A stretch of DNA of 11,538 bases, from contig DAOUQK010000080.1 of assembly GCA_030625695.1 (NCBI GenBank), positions 1-11,538 of the forward strand, read 5' to 3'. Each line of letters opens with the position of its first letter. The first letter of the stretch is position 1. The notes beneath the pieces are model-generated. The model saw only the letters and a list, made by a program, of their open reading frames with translations. It did not search any database and was not told where the DNA came from. Positions 1 through 6,610 of the stretch are shown here, in pieces. Position numbers and translations under genes: made by a program. Source of the stretch: Paracoccaceae bacterium (GTDB lineage Bacteria; Pseudomonadota; Alphaproteobacteria; Rhodobacterales; Rhodobacteraceae).

Positions 1-851
1 GCGGCCAACCCATACAACGCCTCGATCTGCGCCGGGTCTGGAAATTCAACATTGCGCACCCGTGCCAAAGCGGTTTCGCGGGTCGACATCCATGCGTGCA
101 ACAACATGGGATGCGACACCAGAAACGGCGCCATCCCCAGACCGGTGGCATTGCCAACACCCAACTGGCGTTTCAACCCGCGTTCCAAACTCGCGCCACC
201 CACATGTTCCAGCAGATCAAAGGTAAACCCCCGGATCAGCCAGACTGTCAGCATTTCCGCCATGAACGGACCGCCCAACCCGGGCCGCCCGGCAATACGC
301 GCACGATCCGCGATGCCGAACTTACCGTTGCCATAAACCGCCGTGGTTCGCATGAGATAGCCGACATCGCGGATTTTATCCGCGTCTGGCTGACGCCCCG
401 CGCGTAACGCCTCGGTCACATGGGCAAACAGGCGCACCGATTTGTTGGCGCGTGACAGGATCAGATCTCGCTCGGTGAACCGGCCCGCTTCCTGTTTTGG
501 GGCGGCCTGACAAATACGGGTAATTTCAGCGGGCGCAGGGACACCATCATACAACACAAATCCCGCGTCCCAGGCCGTGGCGATCACCCGGTCGGTGCGC
601 ATGTCGTCGGCCAAGTGGTTCGAAACGGCGACAAGAGAATAGGTGTGGCCACCCAGATCCACCGAATAAACCGCGTGGCCATAGCCGTCTTTGTCCATCG
701 ACCAGACGGGTCGTGAAACCTGGGCTTTATCAGCGCTCAAACTCCGCAGCAGCACCTGCAGGAACGACAGGCGTGTCGGGAAAGATGCGCCCATGCGGGC
801 CAGCCGCATCACCTGTTCAGGGGCGCGCAAAGGGAATTTTTGACCCGTCAT
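1..851 (-). CDS. Conserved protein of unknown function, partial (C-terminus off left edge)
   Basis: An open frame of 283 codons starts with ATG at 851 and reads without a stop to the left edge, so the protein is at least 283 residues long. It begins MTGQKFPLRAPEQVMRL and contains a glycine-rich stretch (GKFGIADRARIAGRPGLGG) and a late segment HPMLLHAWMSTRETALARVR. I see no signal peptide, membrane segment or known catalytic motif. Its ATG overlaps the TGA of the upstream M19 gene in an ATGA quadruplet, and its own ribosome binding site is weak, so translation is probably coupled to that gene. In Pseudomonas a similar M19 gene and an uncharacterised gene lie beside the dimethylglycine catabolism genes dgcA/dgcB. 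That parallel comes from memory and suggests, but does not show, a role in methylated-amine catabolism. That it is a real gene is well supported; its function is unknown. Confidence 0.8.
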   Translation of the reverse strand, partial: MTGQKFPLRAPEQVMRLARMGASFPTRLSFLQVLLRSLSADKAQVSRPVWSMDKDGYGHAVYSVDLGGHTYSLVAVSNHLADDMRTDRVIATAWDAGFVLYDGVPAPAEITRICQAAPKQEAGRFTERDLILSRANKSVRLFAHVTEALRAGRQPDADKIRDVGYLMRTTAVYGNGKFGIADRARIAGRPGLGGPFMAEMLTVWLIRGFTFDLLEHVGGASLERGLKRQLGVGNATGLGMAPFLVSHPMLLHAWMSTRETALARVRNVEFPDPAQIEALYGLA

Positions 852-1831
852 ACCTGTGGACCAAATGAGGACTCATAAAACCGCAGCCAATTTCCCCCCA
901 TGATACCGTCAGTGTCCGCCTCACTTAGCCCCACATCAATCAACCCGGCGCGGATATTGCCAAAGTCGCGATTATCGTGGAACCAGTCGGGCATTGGCGG
1001 AAACCCCGCGTTTGCCGCCGACCCTTCGCCGTAATCTGTGGCCTTGGACCACCGTCCATTACGCATCCAGGTCACAATACTATCGGGCTGATCCTGACAC
1101 AGGTCCGTGCCGATCCCCAGATTCTGAACGCCATAACGCGTCGCCGCCTCACCAATCATGCTGCAAAAGCTGCCAAGGGTGCAGGCGCTGCCCCCGGCCA
1201 GATGATGCGGATAGACCGAAAATCCAAGCATCCCGCCAGCATCCGTCAGGGATTTCAACACAGCGTCAGATTTGTTGCGCAACGCGGCATGCCACCAATG
1301 CGGATTGGCGTGGGTGATGGCGATCGGGCGGGTCGAATGCTCGATCGCCTCAAGGGTGGACCGCTCGCCCGAATGGGACATGTCGATCACCATGCCCACC
1401 CGGTTCATTTCCGCGACGACCTGGCGGCCAAAGCGGGTCAGACCGGTGTCGTCATCTTCGTAGCAACCGGTCGCCAGAAGGGACTGGTTGTTATAGGTGA
1501 GCTGCATGAACCGGATGCCCATCTGATGGCATATCTCAACCAACCCGATATCGTCTTCAATCGGGCTTGGGTTTTGAAAACCAAAGAAGATCGCTGTGCG
1601 TCCGGTGGCCTGCGCATGGGTCACATCCGCTGCGTCCATGCCTTTGAAAATCAAATCAGGATGCGCTTCGAACCAACGGTTCCACTGTTCAAGGTTCAGC
1701 ACCATTTCACGGAAACTTTCGTGATAGGCGATGGTGACATGTACTGCATCCACGCCACCCGCTCGCATCTGTTCAAAGATCGCAGGTGAAAAGCGGGCGT
1801 ATTGCAGATTATCAATAAGGGGCGTCTTCAT
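848..1831 (-). CDS. M19 (renal/membrane dipeptidase) family protein, altered metal site
   Basis: The 327-residue product has the peptidase M19 fold signature: a segment IDMSH near 149-153, ITHAN near 172-176 and IGTD near 240-243, all typical of this TIM-barrel amidohydrolase-like family. Classic members carry an HxD metal pair near the N-terminus and a bridging Glu; here the matching positions read D7-N-L-Q-Y11 and F-G-F-Q86, so three of five ligands appear changed, while H153 and H174 remain. It may therefore not be an ordinary dipeptidase. The ATG at 1831 gives a family-typical length. The frame stays open to an ATG at 1936, but the extra 35 residues look unlike the family and approach the divergent heat-shock promoter. 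No clear Shine-Dalgarno sequence precedes 1831, so the start is moderately sure. No signal peptide is seen. The downstream partial gene overlaps it by 4 nt. Confidence 0.88.
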   Translation of the reverse strand: MKTPLIDNLQYARFSPAIFEQMRAGGVDAVHVTIAYHESFREMVLNLEQWNRWFEAHPDLIFKGMDAADVTHAQATGRTAIFFGFQNPSPIEDDIGLVEICHQMGIRFMQLTYNNQSLLATGCYEDDDTGLTRFGRQVVAEMNRVGMVIDMSHSGERSTLEAIEHSTRPIAITHANPHWWHAALRNKSDAVLKSLTDAGGMLGFSVYPHHLAGGSACTLGSFCSMIGEAATRYGVQNLGIGTDLCQDQPDSIVTWMRNGRWSKATDYGEGSAANAGFPPMPDWFHDNRDFGNIRAGLIDVGLSEADTDGIMGGNWLRFYESSFGPQV

Positions 1832-1922
1832 GCGGGTGATGTTGGCCGTAACCTTGGGGGCATGCAATGGAAATATGCAGCGAGCCTGCGTGATAAGCAA
1901 TAAGGTCCGGCCGCAAGCACCC

Positions 1923-1951
1923 CTTGTTAATTCCACCCCTTCCCCCCATAT
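1923..1951 (+). promoter_or_regulatory. RpoH (sigma-32)-like heat-shock promoter for hsp20
   Basis: CTTGTTA at 1923-1929 and CCCCATAT at 1944-1951 are separated by 14 nt. This fits the known sigma-32 pattern CTTGAAA, 13-16 nt, CCCCATnT, with two mismatches in the -35 box. The expected start of transcription near 1958 would give a leader of about 60 nt before the hsp20 start codon. The position upstream of an Hsp20 gene supports the reading; the promoter itself is inferred from sequence only. Confidence 0.6.
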
Positions 1952-1990
1952 TTGATCTGCATGGTTGCCGAAATCGGGACCTTGCGTGCG

Positions 1991-2011
1991 TCGCTTTTGC
2001 TATAAGGACGA
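1991..2011 (+). promoter_or_regulatory. Candidate fourU-type RNA thermometer over the hsp20 ribosome binding site
   Basis: In the hsp20 leader, UUUU at 1995-1998 can pair with the Shine-Dalgarno AGGA at 2005-2008 across a 6-nt loop (GCUAUA). UCG at 1991-1993 pairs with CGA at 2009-2011 past a bulged C1994. This is the fourU design known from Salmonella agsA, also a small heat-shock gene. The stem is short and has two G-U pairs, as expected for a melting switch, but also as can occur by chance. Confidence 0.4.
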
Positions 2012-2016
2012 AAATA

Positions 2017-2430
2017 GTGTCGAAACTTACCTTGGGTGCATACCCACATATGCTCGGGTTCGAGCAGTTGGAACGCCTTCTGGAACGTTCAGCCAAGTCG
2101 GGCAACGAAGGCTATCCCCCGTATAATATCGAACAAACCTCGGACAGTTCTTATCGGATTACTCTGGCCGTGGCCGGGTTTGGCGAGGATGACCTGGCGA
2201 TCACCGTCGAGGATCGCCAATTGGTGATCCGGGGCCGTCAAAGCGACGACAGCGAGGGGCGCGTGTTCCTGCATCGCGGCATCGCGGCGCGTCAGTTTCA
2301 ACGGATGTTCGTTTTGGCCGACGGGGTCGAAGTGGGCGAGGCGATCATGGAAAACGGGCTGTTGCACGTCGATCTGACCCGTGCAGCACCACAAACCATT
2401 GTGCAAACGATCAATATCAAAAAGGGGTAG
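2017..2430 (+). CDS. Small heat-shock protein, Hsp20/alpha-crystallin family (IbpA-like)
   Basis: This cytoplasmic ATP-independent holdase chaperone binds unfolding proteins and keeps them ready for refolding by DnaK/ClpB. The 137-residue product has a short N-terminal arm (HMLGFEQLERLLER), an alpha-crystallin domain from about residue 37 (YNIEQTSDSSYRITLAVAGF), the conserved ENGLLHVDL strand near 112-120, and a C-terminal I-N-I tripeptide of the I-x-I type used for oligomer assembly. The GTG at 2017 is chosen because AAGGA at 2004-2008 lies at good spacing and the homologous region begins there; an ATG at 1924 would add 31 unlikely residues and overlap the promoter. A DUF1150 gene starts 4 nt after its stop, so the two form an operon. 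Regulation is probably by RpoH and perhaps by an RNA thermometer. Confidence 0.95.
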   Translation: MSKLTLGAYPHMLGFEQLERLLERSAKSGNEGYPPYNIEQTSDSSYRITLAVAGFGEDDLAITVEDRQLVIRGRQSDDSEGRVFLHRGIAARQFQRMFVLADGVEVGEAIMENGLLHVDLTRAAPQTIVQTINIKKG

Positions 2431-2434
2431 GACC

Positions 2435-2659
2435 ATGAACACACCATTTGAATTTGCCGAAGACATGTCGCGCATTGTTTATGTGAAACAGGTTGACGTC
2501 GCCGACTTGCCCGAGAAAATCAGGGCCGAAGCGGGCGACAAAGAACAGCTTTTTGCCGTACATGATGCGGACGGCCAACGTTTGGCGCTGGTGGCGGACC
2601 GGCGCATGGCCTTTATGCTGGCACGCGAGAACGATTATTCCCCGGTTGGGGTGCATTGA
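2435..2659 (+). CDS. DUF1150 family small protein
   Basis: The 74-residue product begins MNTPFEFAEDMSRIVYVKQV and ends in DYSPVGVH. The segment LFAVHDADGQRLALVADRR is typical of DUF1150, a small alphaproteobacterial family that commonly follows an hsp20 gene. The ATG at 2435 is only 4 nt after the hsp20 stop, and its ribosome binding site (AAGGGG, 2422-2427) lies inside the hsp20 end, so it is co-transcribed and probably translationally coupled. The frame is open upstream to an ATG at 2381 inside hsp20, which I reject because of the coupling signal. No enzyme motif, signal peptide or membrane segment is present. The biochemical role is not established as far as I know; a part in heat-stress or chaperone function is inferred from the linkage. 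Confidence 0.9.
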   Translation: MNTPFEFAEDMSRIVYVKQVDVADLPEKIRAEAGDKEQLFAVHDADGQRLALVADRRMAFMLARENDYSPVGVH

Positions 2660-2677
2660 GCTGGTTTGATTTCGGCT

Positions 2678-2700
2678 GAACCTGTCCAATGGACAGGTTC
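2678..2700 (+). terminator. Perfect 10-bp hairpin after the hsp20-DUF1150 operon
   Basis: GAACCTGTCC and GGACAGGTTC form a perfect 10-bp inverted repeat with a 3-nt AAT spacer, 18 nt after the DUF1150 stop. No T-tract follows (CAAGATG comes next), so it is not a classic intrinsic terminator. It could be a transcript-end stabiliser, a weak terminator or a protein-binding dyad. Confidence 0.45.
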
Positions 2701-2772
2701 CAAGATGCCGCAAACCCTGGCCTGCCGTGTAACGACAGCGGTGCGGATTTGCGCAGTTTGGTGAAAGATGGC

Positions 2773-2833
2773 GTAGGGCGGGGTTTTACCCCGCCGCACC
2801 TTGGGGCAAAGGCGGGGTAAAACCCCGCCCTAC
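2773..2833. repeat. Inverted pair of REP-like palindromes with GTAG feet (BIME-like)
   Basis: Positions 2773-2795 and 2811-2833 are perfect reverse complements of 23 nt, separated by 15 nt. Each unit is GTAG followed by a palindrome GGCGGGGT-NNN-ACCCCGCC, and the two units point toward each other. A conserved GTAG foot beside a GC-rich hairpin is the known layout of bacterial REP units handled by RAYT (Y1) transposases, and inverted pairs form BIMEs. It sits between the convergent DUF1150 and sat/cysC genes, 22 nt past the sat stop, so it may also act as a two-way terminator or mRNA stabiliser. No RAYT gene is in the window. Confidence 0.75.
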
Positions 2834-2854
2834 CATTTGTTAATCAGACGGTTT

Positions 2855-4570
2855 TTAAACGGCGATCAGGCCCATATTCTCAAGCTTCAACAGCACCTGA
2901 TGGGCGCAGTTGTCCACATCTGTACCCACGGTTTCGACGCTTAATTCGGGGTTCTCTGGTACATCGTAAGGGTCTGAAATGCCGGTGAATTCCTTGATCT
3001 TGCCTTCGCGCGCCAGCTTATACAGCCCTTTGCGGTCACGCTTTTCGCATTCTTCGATCGACGTGGCCACATGTACCTCGACAAAGGCACCATAGCTTTC
3101 GATATCTTCGCGCACAAACCGCCGGGTGGTGGCATACGGTGCGATTGGCGCGCAAATGGCGATGCCGCCGTTCTTGGTGATCTCGGACGCGACATAACCG
3201 ATCCGACGAATGTTCAGATCGCGGTGTTCCTTGGAAAACCCAAGTTCTGACGACAGGTTCTTACGCACCACATCGCCGTCAAGAAGGGTCACAGGACGCC
3301 CGCCCATTTCCATCAGTTTGACCATCAACGCATTGGCAATGGTTGACTTGCCCGACCCGGAAAATCCGGTGAAAAACACGGTAAAGCCTTGCTGGTGACG
3401 CGGTGGCTTGGTGCGGCGCAGTTCTTTGACCACTTCGGGGAACGAGAACCACTCGGGAATCTCAAGACCCTCAGACAGACGGCGGCGCAGTTCGGTGCCC
3501 GAGATGTTCAGGATGGTGACGTTGTCGCGATCCTCGATCTCGTCGTTGGGTTCATACTGCGCGCGTTCCTGCACATAGACCATATGTTTGAAATCAACCA
3601 TTTCGCAGCCAATTTCGCCTTGGTTCGCGCGGTACAGATCCTGCGCGTCATAGGCGCCATAAAAATCTTCACCGGCCGAGTTTTTGCCGGGACCGGCGTG
3701 GTCGCGCCCAACGATAAAGTGGGTGCAGCCATGGTTGGCGCGGATCAGACCATGCCAGACTGCCTCGCGCGGGCCGGCCATGCGCATGGCCAGGTTCAGC
3801 AGGCTCATCGTGGTGGTGGCCGCCTGGTATTTGTCCAGTACCGCCTCGTAACACCGCACCCGGGTAAAGTGATCGACATCACCCGGTTTGGTCAGGCCAA
3901 CGATGGGGTGAATCAGCAGGTTGGCTTGTGCTTCCTTGGCGGCGCGGAATGTCAGTTCCTGATGCGCACGGTGCAGCGGGTTGCGGGTTTGGAACGCCAC
4001 AATACGACGCCAGCCCAACTTGCGGAAATAGGCGCGCAACTCGTTCGGGGTGTCGCGGCTGCCACGGAAATCATAGTGGACCGGTTGTTGCAGACCGGTG
4101 ATTGGCCCGCCAAGGTAAATTTTGCCCGCCTGATTGTGCAGATAATTTACCGCCGGATGCGCGTCGTCATCGGCCCCAAATACCTTTTCCGCTTCCAGCG
4201 CCTTGTTCGGTTGCCAGTTGTCGGTGACGGTCATGGTGGCCAGAATTACGCCTTCCTGATCGCGCAGCGCGATGTCTTCGCCAACTTCAAGCGAGCCTGC
4301 AAAATCTTCGGAAACGTCCAGGGTGATTGGCATTGGCCACAGGGTGCCATCGGCCAGACGCATCTCTTTGACAACGCCGTCATAATCGGCCTCGCTCAGG
4401 AACCCTTTCAGTGGGTTGAAACCGCCGTTCATCAGTAGTTCCAGATCACAAATCTGGCGCGGGCTCAGGTCGTGGCTTTTCAGCTCGCCGGCGTCGACTT
4501 TCAGTTTTTGGGCAGAATCATAAGATACATAAAGTTCTGGGATCGGCACCAGATTGCTAAGCATTGTCAT
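2855..4570 (-). CDS. cysNC-type sat/cysC: Bifunctional sulfate adenylyltransferase / adenylylsulfate kinase
   Basis: The protein activates sulfate: ATP sulfurylase makes APS, and APS kinase phosphorylates it to PAPS for assimilation or sulfation. The 571-residue product has an N-terminal PUA-like region, a catalytic sulfurylase domain with QTRNPLHRAH at 194-203 and GRDHAGPG at 288-295, then an APS kinase domain with P-loop GFSGSGKS at 402-409 and LDGDVVR at 430-436. All catalytic motifs are intact. This single-chain Sat-CysC fusion is distinct from the CysD/CysN GTPase type. The start at 4570 (MTMLSNLVPIPELY) is chosen because homology begins there and GAAAG lies upstream at usable spacing; the ATG at 4564 is also possible, and the open frame to 4618 adds a low-complexity lead. 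It lies downstream of cyaC and trxB, across a 192-nt gap that probably holds its own promoter. Confidence 0.96.
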   Translation of the reverse strand: MTMLSNLVPIPELYVSYDSAQKLKVDAGELKSHDLSPRQICDLELLMNGGFNPLKGFLSEADYDGVVKEMRLADGTLWPMPITLDVSEDFAGSLEVGEDIALRDQEGVILATMTVTDNWQPNKALEAEKVFGADDDAHPAVNYLHNQAGKIYLGGPITGLQQPVHYDFRGSRDTPNELRAYFRKLGWRRIVAFQTRNPLHRAHQELTFRAAKEAQANLLIHPIVGLTKPGDVDHFTRVRCYEAVLDKYQAATTTMSLLNLAMRMAGPREAVWHGLIRANHGCTHFIVGRDHAGPGKNSAGEDFYGAYDAQDLYRANQGEIGCEMVDFKHMVYVQERAQYEPNDEIEDRDNVTILNISGTELRRRLSEGLEIPEWFSFPEVVKELRRTKPPRHQQGFTVFFTGFSGSGKSTIANALMVKLMEMGGRPVTLLDGDVVRKNLSSELGFSKEHRDLNIRRIGYVASEITKNGGIAICAPIAPYATTRRFVREDIESYGAFVEVHVATSIEECEKRDRKGLYKLAREGKIKEFTGISDPYDVPENPELSVETVGTDVDNCAHQVLLKLENMGLIAV

Positions 4571-4653
4571 TTCAAATCTTTCGGTCGGTTTTGTTGGTGG
4601 GCTTTTGATAGGGGGCATATAAGTGTACGGGGCTAAAAAGCCCGGTCGCGCGG

Positions 4654-4683
4654 GGCATAACGCCCTTGCGTAAGGAATGTCTA
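4654..4683 (-). promoter_or_regulatory. Possible sigma-70-type promoter for sat/cysC
   Basis: On the minus strand TAGACA (4683-4678) lies 18 nt before TATGCC (4659-4654). The -35 box matches the consensus in five of six positions; the -10 box is poor. The transcript would start near 4647 and open with a small hairpin, GGGCT-TTTT-AGCCC (4643-4630). This is a weak call based on motifs and position. Confidence 0.28.
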
Positions 4684-4700
4684 GACCGTTTCGCCGGAAT

Positions 4701-4715
4701 CGCCGATAATCGGCG
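4701..4715. repeat. 15-bp palindrome between cyaC and sat/cysC
   Basis: CGCCGAT-A-ATCGGCG is a perfect 7-bp inverted repeat with one central base, 48 nt past the cyaC stop and upstream of the possible sat promoter. As RNA it could fold as a 5-bp hairpin ending the cyaC transcript, but no T-run follows on the minus strand. As DNA it could be an operator for sat. The sequence does not decide between these. Confidence 0.35.
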
Positions 4716-4762
4716 GTTTCTGTGCGATAACGGCCGTAATGGTGGCAAAAGTCGTGTTTTGA

Positions 4763-6469
4763 TCAGGTTTCGACCACCATCACGTCTGCGACCTCTTCCG
4801 CTTTTGGCACCAGTATTTTGAACAGGGTCGCGCCTGATTTGACCGCCAGCACGTTCAGCGGGCTGGTGACGCCGCGCAGTTCCGGGGTGATCAGGTCCAA
4901 GTGATTGGTGGCATGACCTGCGGCCAGCAACAGTGGTTCAGATATCAGCAGTTCGACCTTAAGGTCCTTGGTTTTGCTTTCCAGACGGCTGGCGGTGTTA
5001 ACTGTATCGCCAATCAGGGTGCGCGGGGCGTTGCCGGCTGCGCCTATTTCGCCAATCACCACTTCGCCCAGATGAATGCCGATACCGATGGCAACCTTGT
5101 CGACGCCTTCGGCGGCCAACCCACGGTTAAAGGTGATCAGGGCCGAACTGATGTCGGCAGCGGCCTTCAGTGCGGCCTTGGCAGATTCGGCCTCGGTTTT
5201 GAATTCGAACACAGCCATCAACCCGTCACCAAGGTATTTATCAATACTGCCGCCGGCCCCGACGATCGACGGCACCACCGCGTCAAAGAACCGGTTCAAC
5301 AAGAATACTACGTCATAGGGCAATTGCCCGGTGGTGCGGGCAGTAAATCCGCGCATGTCCATGAACAATACGGCAAGGCGTTCCTCGGACCCCTGACTGG
5401 CATGGGCACGCCCGCGTTTGCCATCGGGGCGGAACACCCGGAACACCGTTAGCGGGTCGGTTGGGTTGATCTGACAGGCCAGCCGCGCGTTGGGCGGGGC
5501 GTTGACTGCGGCCAGGCTGCGGGCCTCGGCCTCGCTTGGCGGGTGCAGCAAATCGGCGCCATCTTCGATCACCACACGGCAGGTGGTACAGCGGCCCCGC
5601 CCGCCGCACAGGGCGGTATGGGGGATGCCATGGGCGCGAGAAATTTCCAGCAGAGTCGGGCCTTTGGCCGAAGAAACCTCGGGGCCATTGACATACTTGA
5701 TACGCACCGAATGGCGCTTGTTGGTCAGTTTGCGGCCCAGGTAATACAAGGCGCTGGCGATCAGAATGGCCCAGAATCCGTATAGAATGTTATCCGCCAA
5801 AGTGATCAAAGTATTGAACTCGGCCGGTCCGGGAAAGTTGAACCGTTCCAGTTCTGGCGCGCGGGTTTCATGTTCCACGAACAGTTCCAGCATCCGTTTG
5901 CCTTCGGTCAAAAATCCGGCCAAAGCAAACGCCGGGATCAGCACGGCAACACCAGTCATGACCACCGTCCAGCGTTTCCACCAATCGGTCACCCGCAGCC
6001 AGAAATGCAGCCCCATACAGCCATGCACCCAGACAATCAGCAACAGCGCCGACTGCCAGGCGCCGTCGGCGGTATTCCAAAGCAGCACCGAGATATAGCC
6101 GAAATCATCGTTCACCGCGAACATCTGATGCGCCACCCGGGTATGAACAATATGCTTGATCAGTAACAGCGGCACAGCCAGGCCAAGGGTAATCTGGGTC
6201 GCCTCCCAAATCGGCATTTTCAGGGTCTGTCGCGCCGCCAGCGAGGCGATTGCCAGACCGATATGGGACAGAAACGCGGCATAAAGGATGATTTCCCCGG
6301 GGGCAGAGCGGGTTACATATTGGCGGAAGGTCTGAAACGCCTCCATCCAGTCAGGCGAAATAAGGCCCAGCCCGAGATTGAAAAAGTGCATAAACGCAAA
6401 CAGGAACAGGACCAGCCCGGAGCCAATTCTGATCCGGGTTGTCCAACTGCCTTGCCAAAGAATATTCAC
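4763..6469 (-). CDS. cyaC: Redox-type class III adenylate cyclase: diheme-like membrane anchor, 2Fe-2S ferredoxin, cyclase domain
   Basis: This inner-membrane enzyme is predicted to make cAMP from ATP in response to redox state. Of 568 residues, about 10-250 form six hydrophobic helices with histidines at H28, H69, H106, H109, H114, H149 and H155, enough for the four-His diheme-b pattern of succinate:quinone reductase anchors. Next comes a 2Fe-2S ferredoxin domain (C288-x5-C294-x2-C297, C332), then a class III cyclase domain with metal aspartates D371 (FMDMRGF) and D415 (KYLGDG), adenine-type K411 and D488, and N491/R495. All catalytic residues seem present, so it should be active. This matches the domain order of Sinorhizobium meliloti CyaC, described as quinone-responsive. 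I chose GTG at 6469 because AGGTGAG precedes it; the ATG at 6496 has no ribosome binding site and adds nine residues. It lies 141 nt after trxB, with a TTGACG -35-like box at 6535-6530. Confidence 0.93.
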   Translation of the reverse strand: MNILWQGSWTTRIRIGSGLVLFLFAFMHFFNLGLGLISPDWMEAFQTFRQYVTRSAPGEIILYAAFLSHIGLAIASLAARQTLKMPIWEATQITLGLAVPLLLIKHIVHTRVAHQMFAVNDDFGYISVLLWNTADGAWQSALLLIVWVHGCMGLHFWLRVTDWWKRWTVVMTGVAVLIPAFALAGFLTEGKRMLELFVEHETRAPELERFNFPGPAEFNTLITLADNILYGFWAILIASALYYLGRKLTNKRHSVRIKYVNGPEVSSAKGPTLLEISRAHGIPHTALCGGRGRCTTCRVVIEDGADLLHPPSEAEARSLAAVNAPPNARLACQINPTDPLTVFRVFRPDGKRGRAHASQGSEERLAVLFMDMRGFTARTTGQLPYDVVFLLNRFFDAVVPSIVGAGGSIDKYLGDGLMAVFEFKTEAESAKAALKAAADISSALITFNRGLAAEGVDKVAIGIGIHLGEVVIGEIGAAGNAPRTLIGDTVNTASRLESKTKDLKVELLISEPLLLAAGHATNHLDLITPELRGVTSPLNVLAVKSGATLFKILVPKAEEVADVMVVET

Positions 6470-6506
6470 CGGCTCACCTGTCCAACTTGCGCCCATCTAC
6501 AGACAA

Positions 6507-6535
6507 ACAGTGCGGCCTCGGACCAGGCGCGTCAA
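6507..6535 (-). promoter_or_regulatory. Possible promoter upstream of cyaC
   Basis: Minus-strand TTGACG (6535-6530) matches the -35 consensus in five of six positions. At 17 nt spacing the -10 region reads CACTGT (6512-6507), which is a poor match. A start near 6500 would leave about 30 nt before the GTG start with its AGGTGAG, which favours that start over the ATG at 6496. Read-through from trxB is the alternative. Confidence 0.3.
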
Positions 6536-6610
6536 GCATTCAACCGGTTTCGCCTTTTGGGTTGGCTCACGAAAACTTCAGGGCTGTGGTTGGGGTCAGG
6601 CCGCCACCGG

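Noticed and set aside
52..407. Two short plus-strand frames near the left edge
   Set aside because: They lie opposite the long partial minus-strand gene that is open over all 283 visible codons and coupled to the M19 gene.
977..1789. 270-residue plus-strand open frame opposite the M19 gene
   Set aside because: It is the mirror of a well-recognised coding gene; the product is unlike any family and rich in residues expected from antisense reading of GC-rich DNA.
3389..4438. 349-residue plus-strand open frame opposite sat/cysC
   Set aside because: The opposite strand carries intact ATP sulfurylase motifs over the same region; this frame has no recognisable domain or ribosome binding site.
4571..4762. 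Riboswitch (SAM-type) in the sat/cysC leader
   Set aside because: Only one small hairpin GGGCT/AGCCC is visible; I could not find the conserved core or pseudoknot pieces of a known SAM riboswitch.
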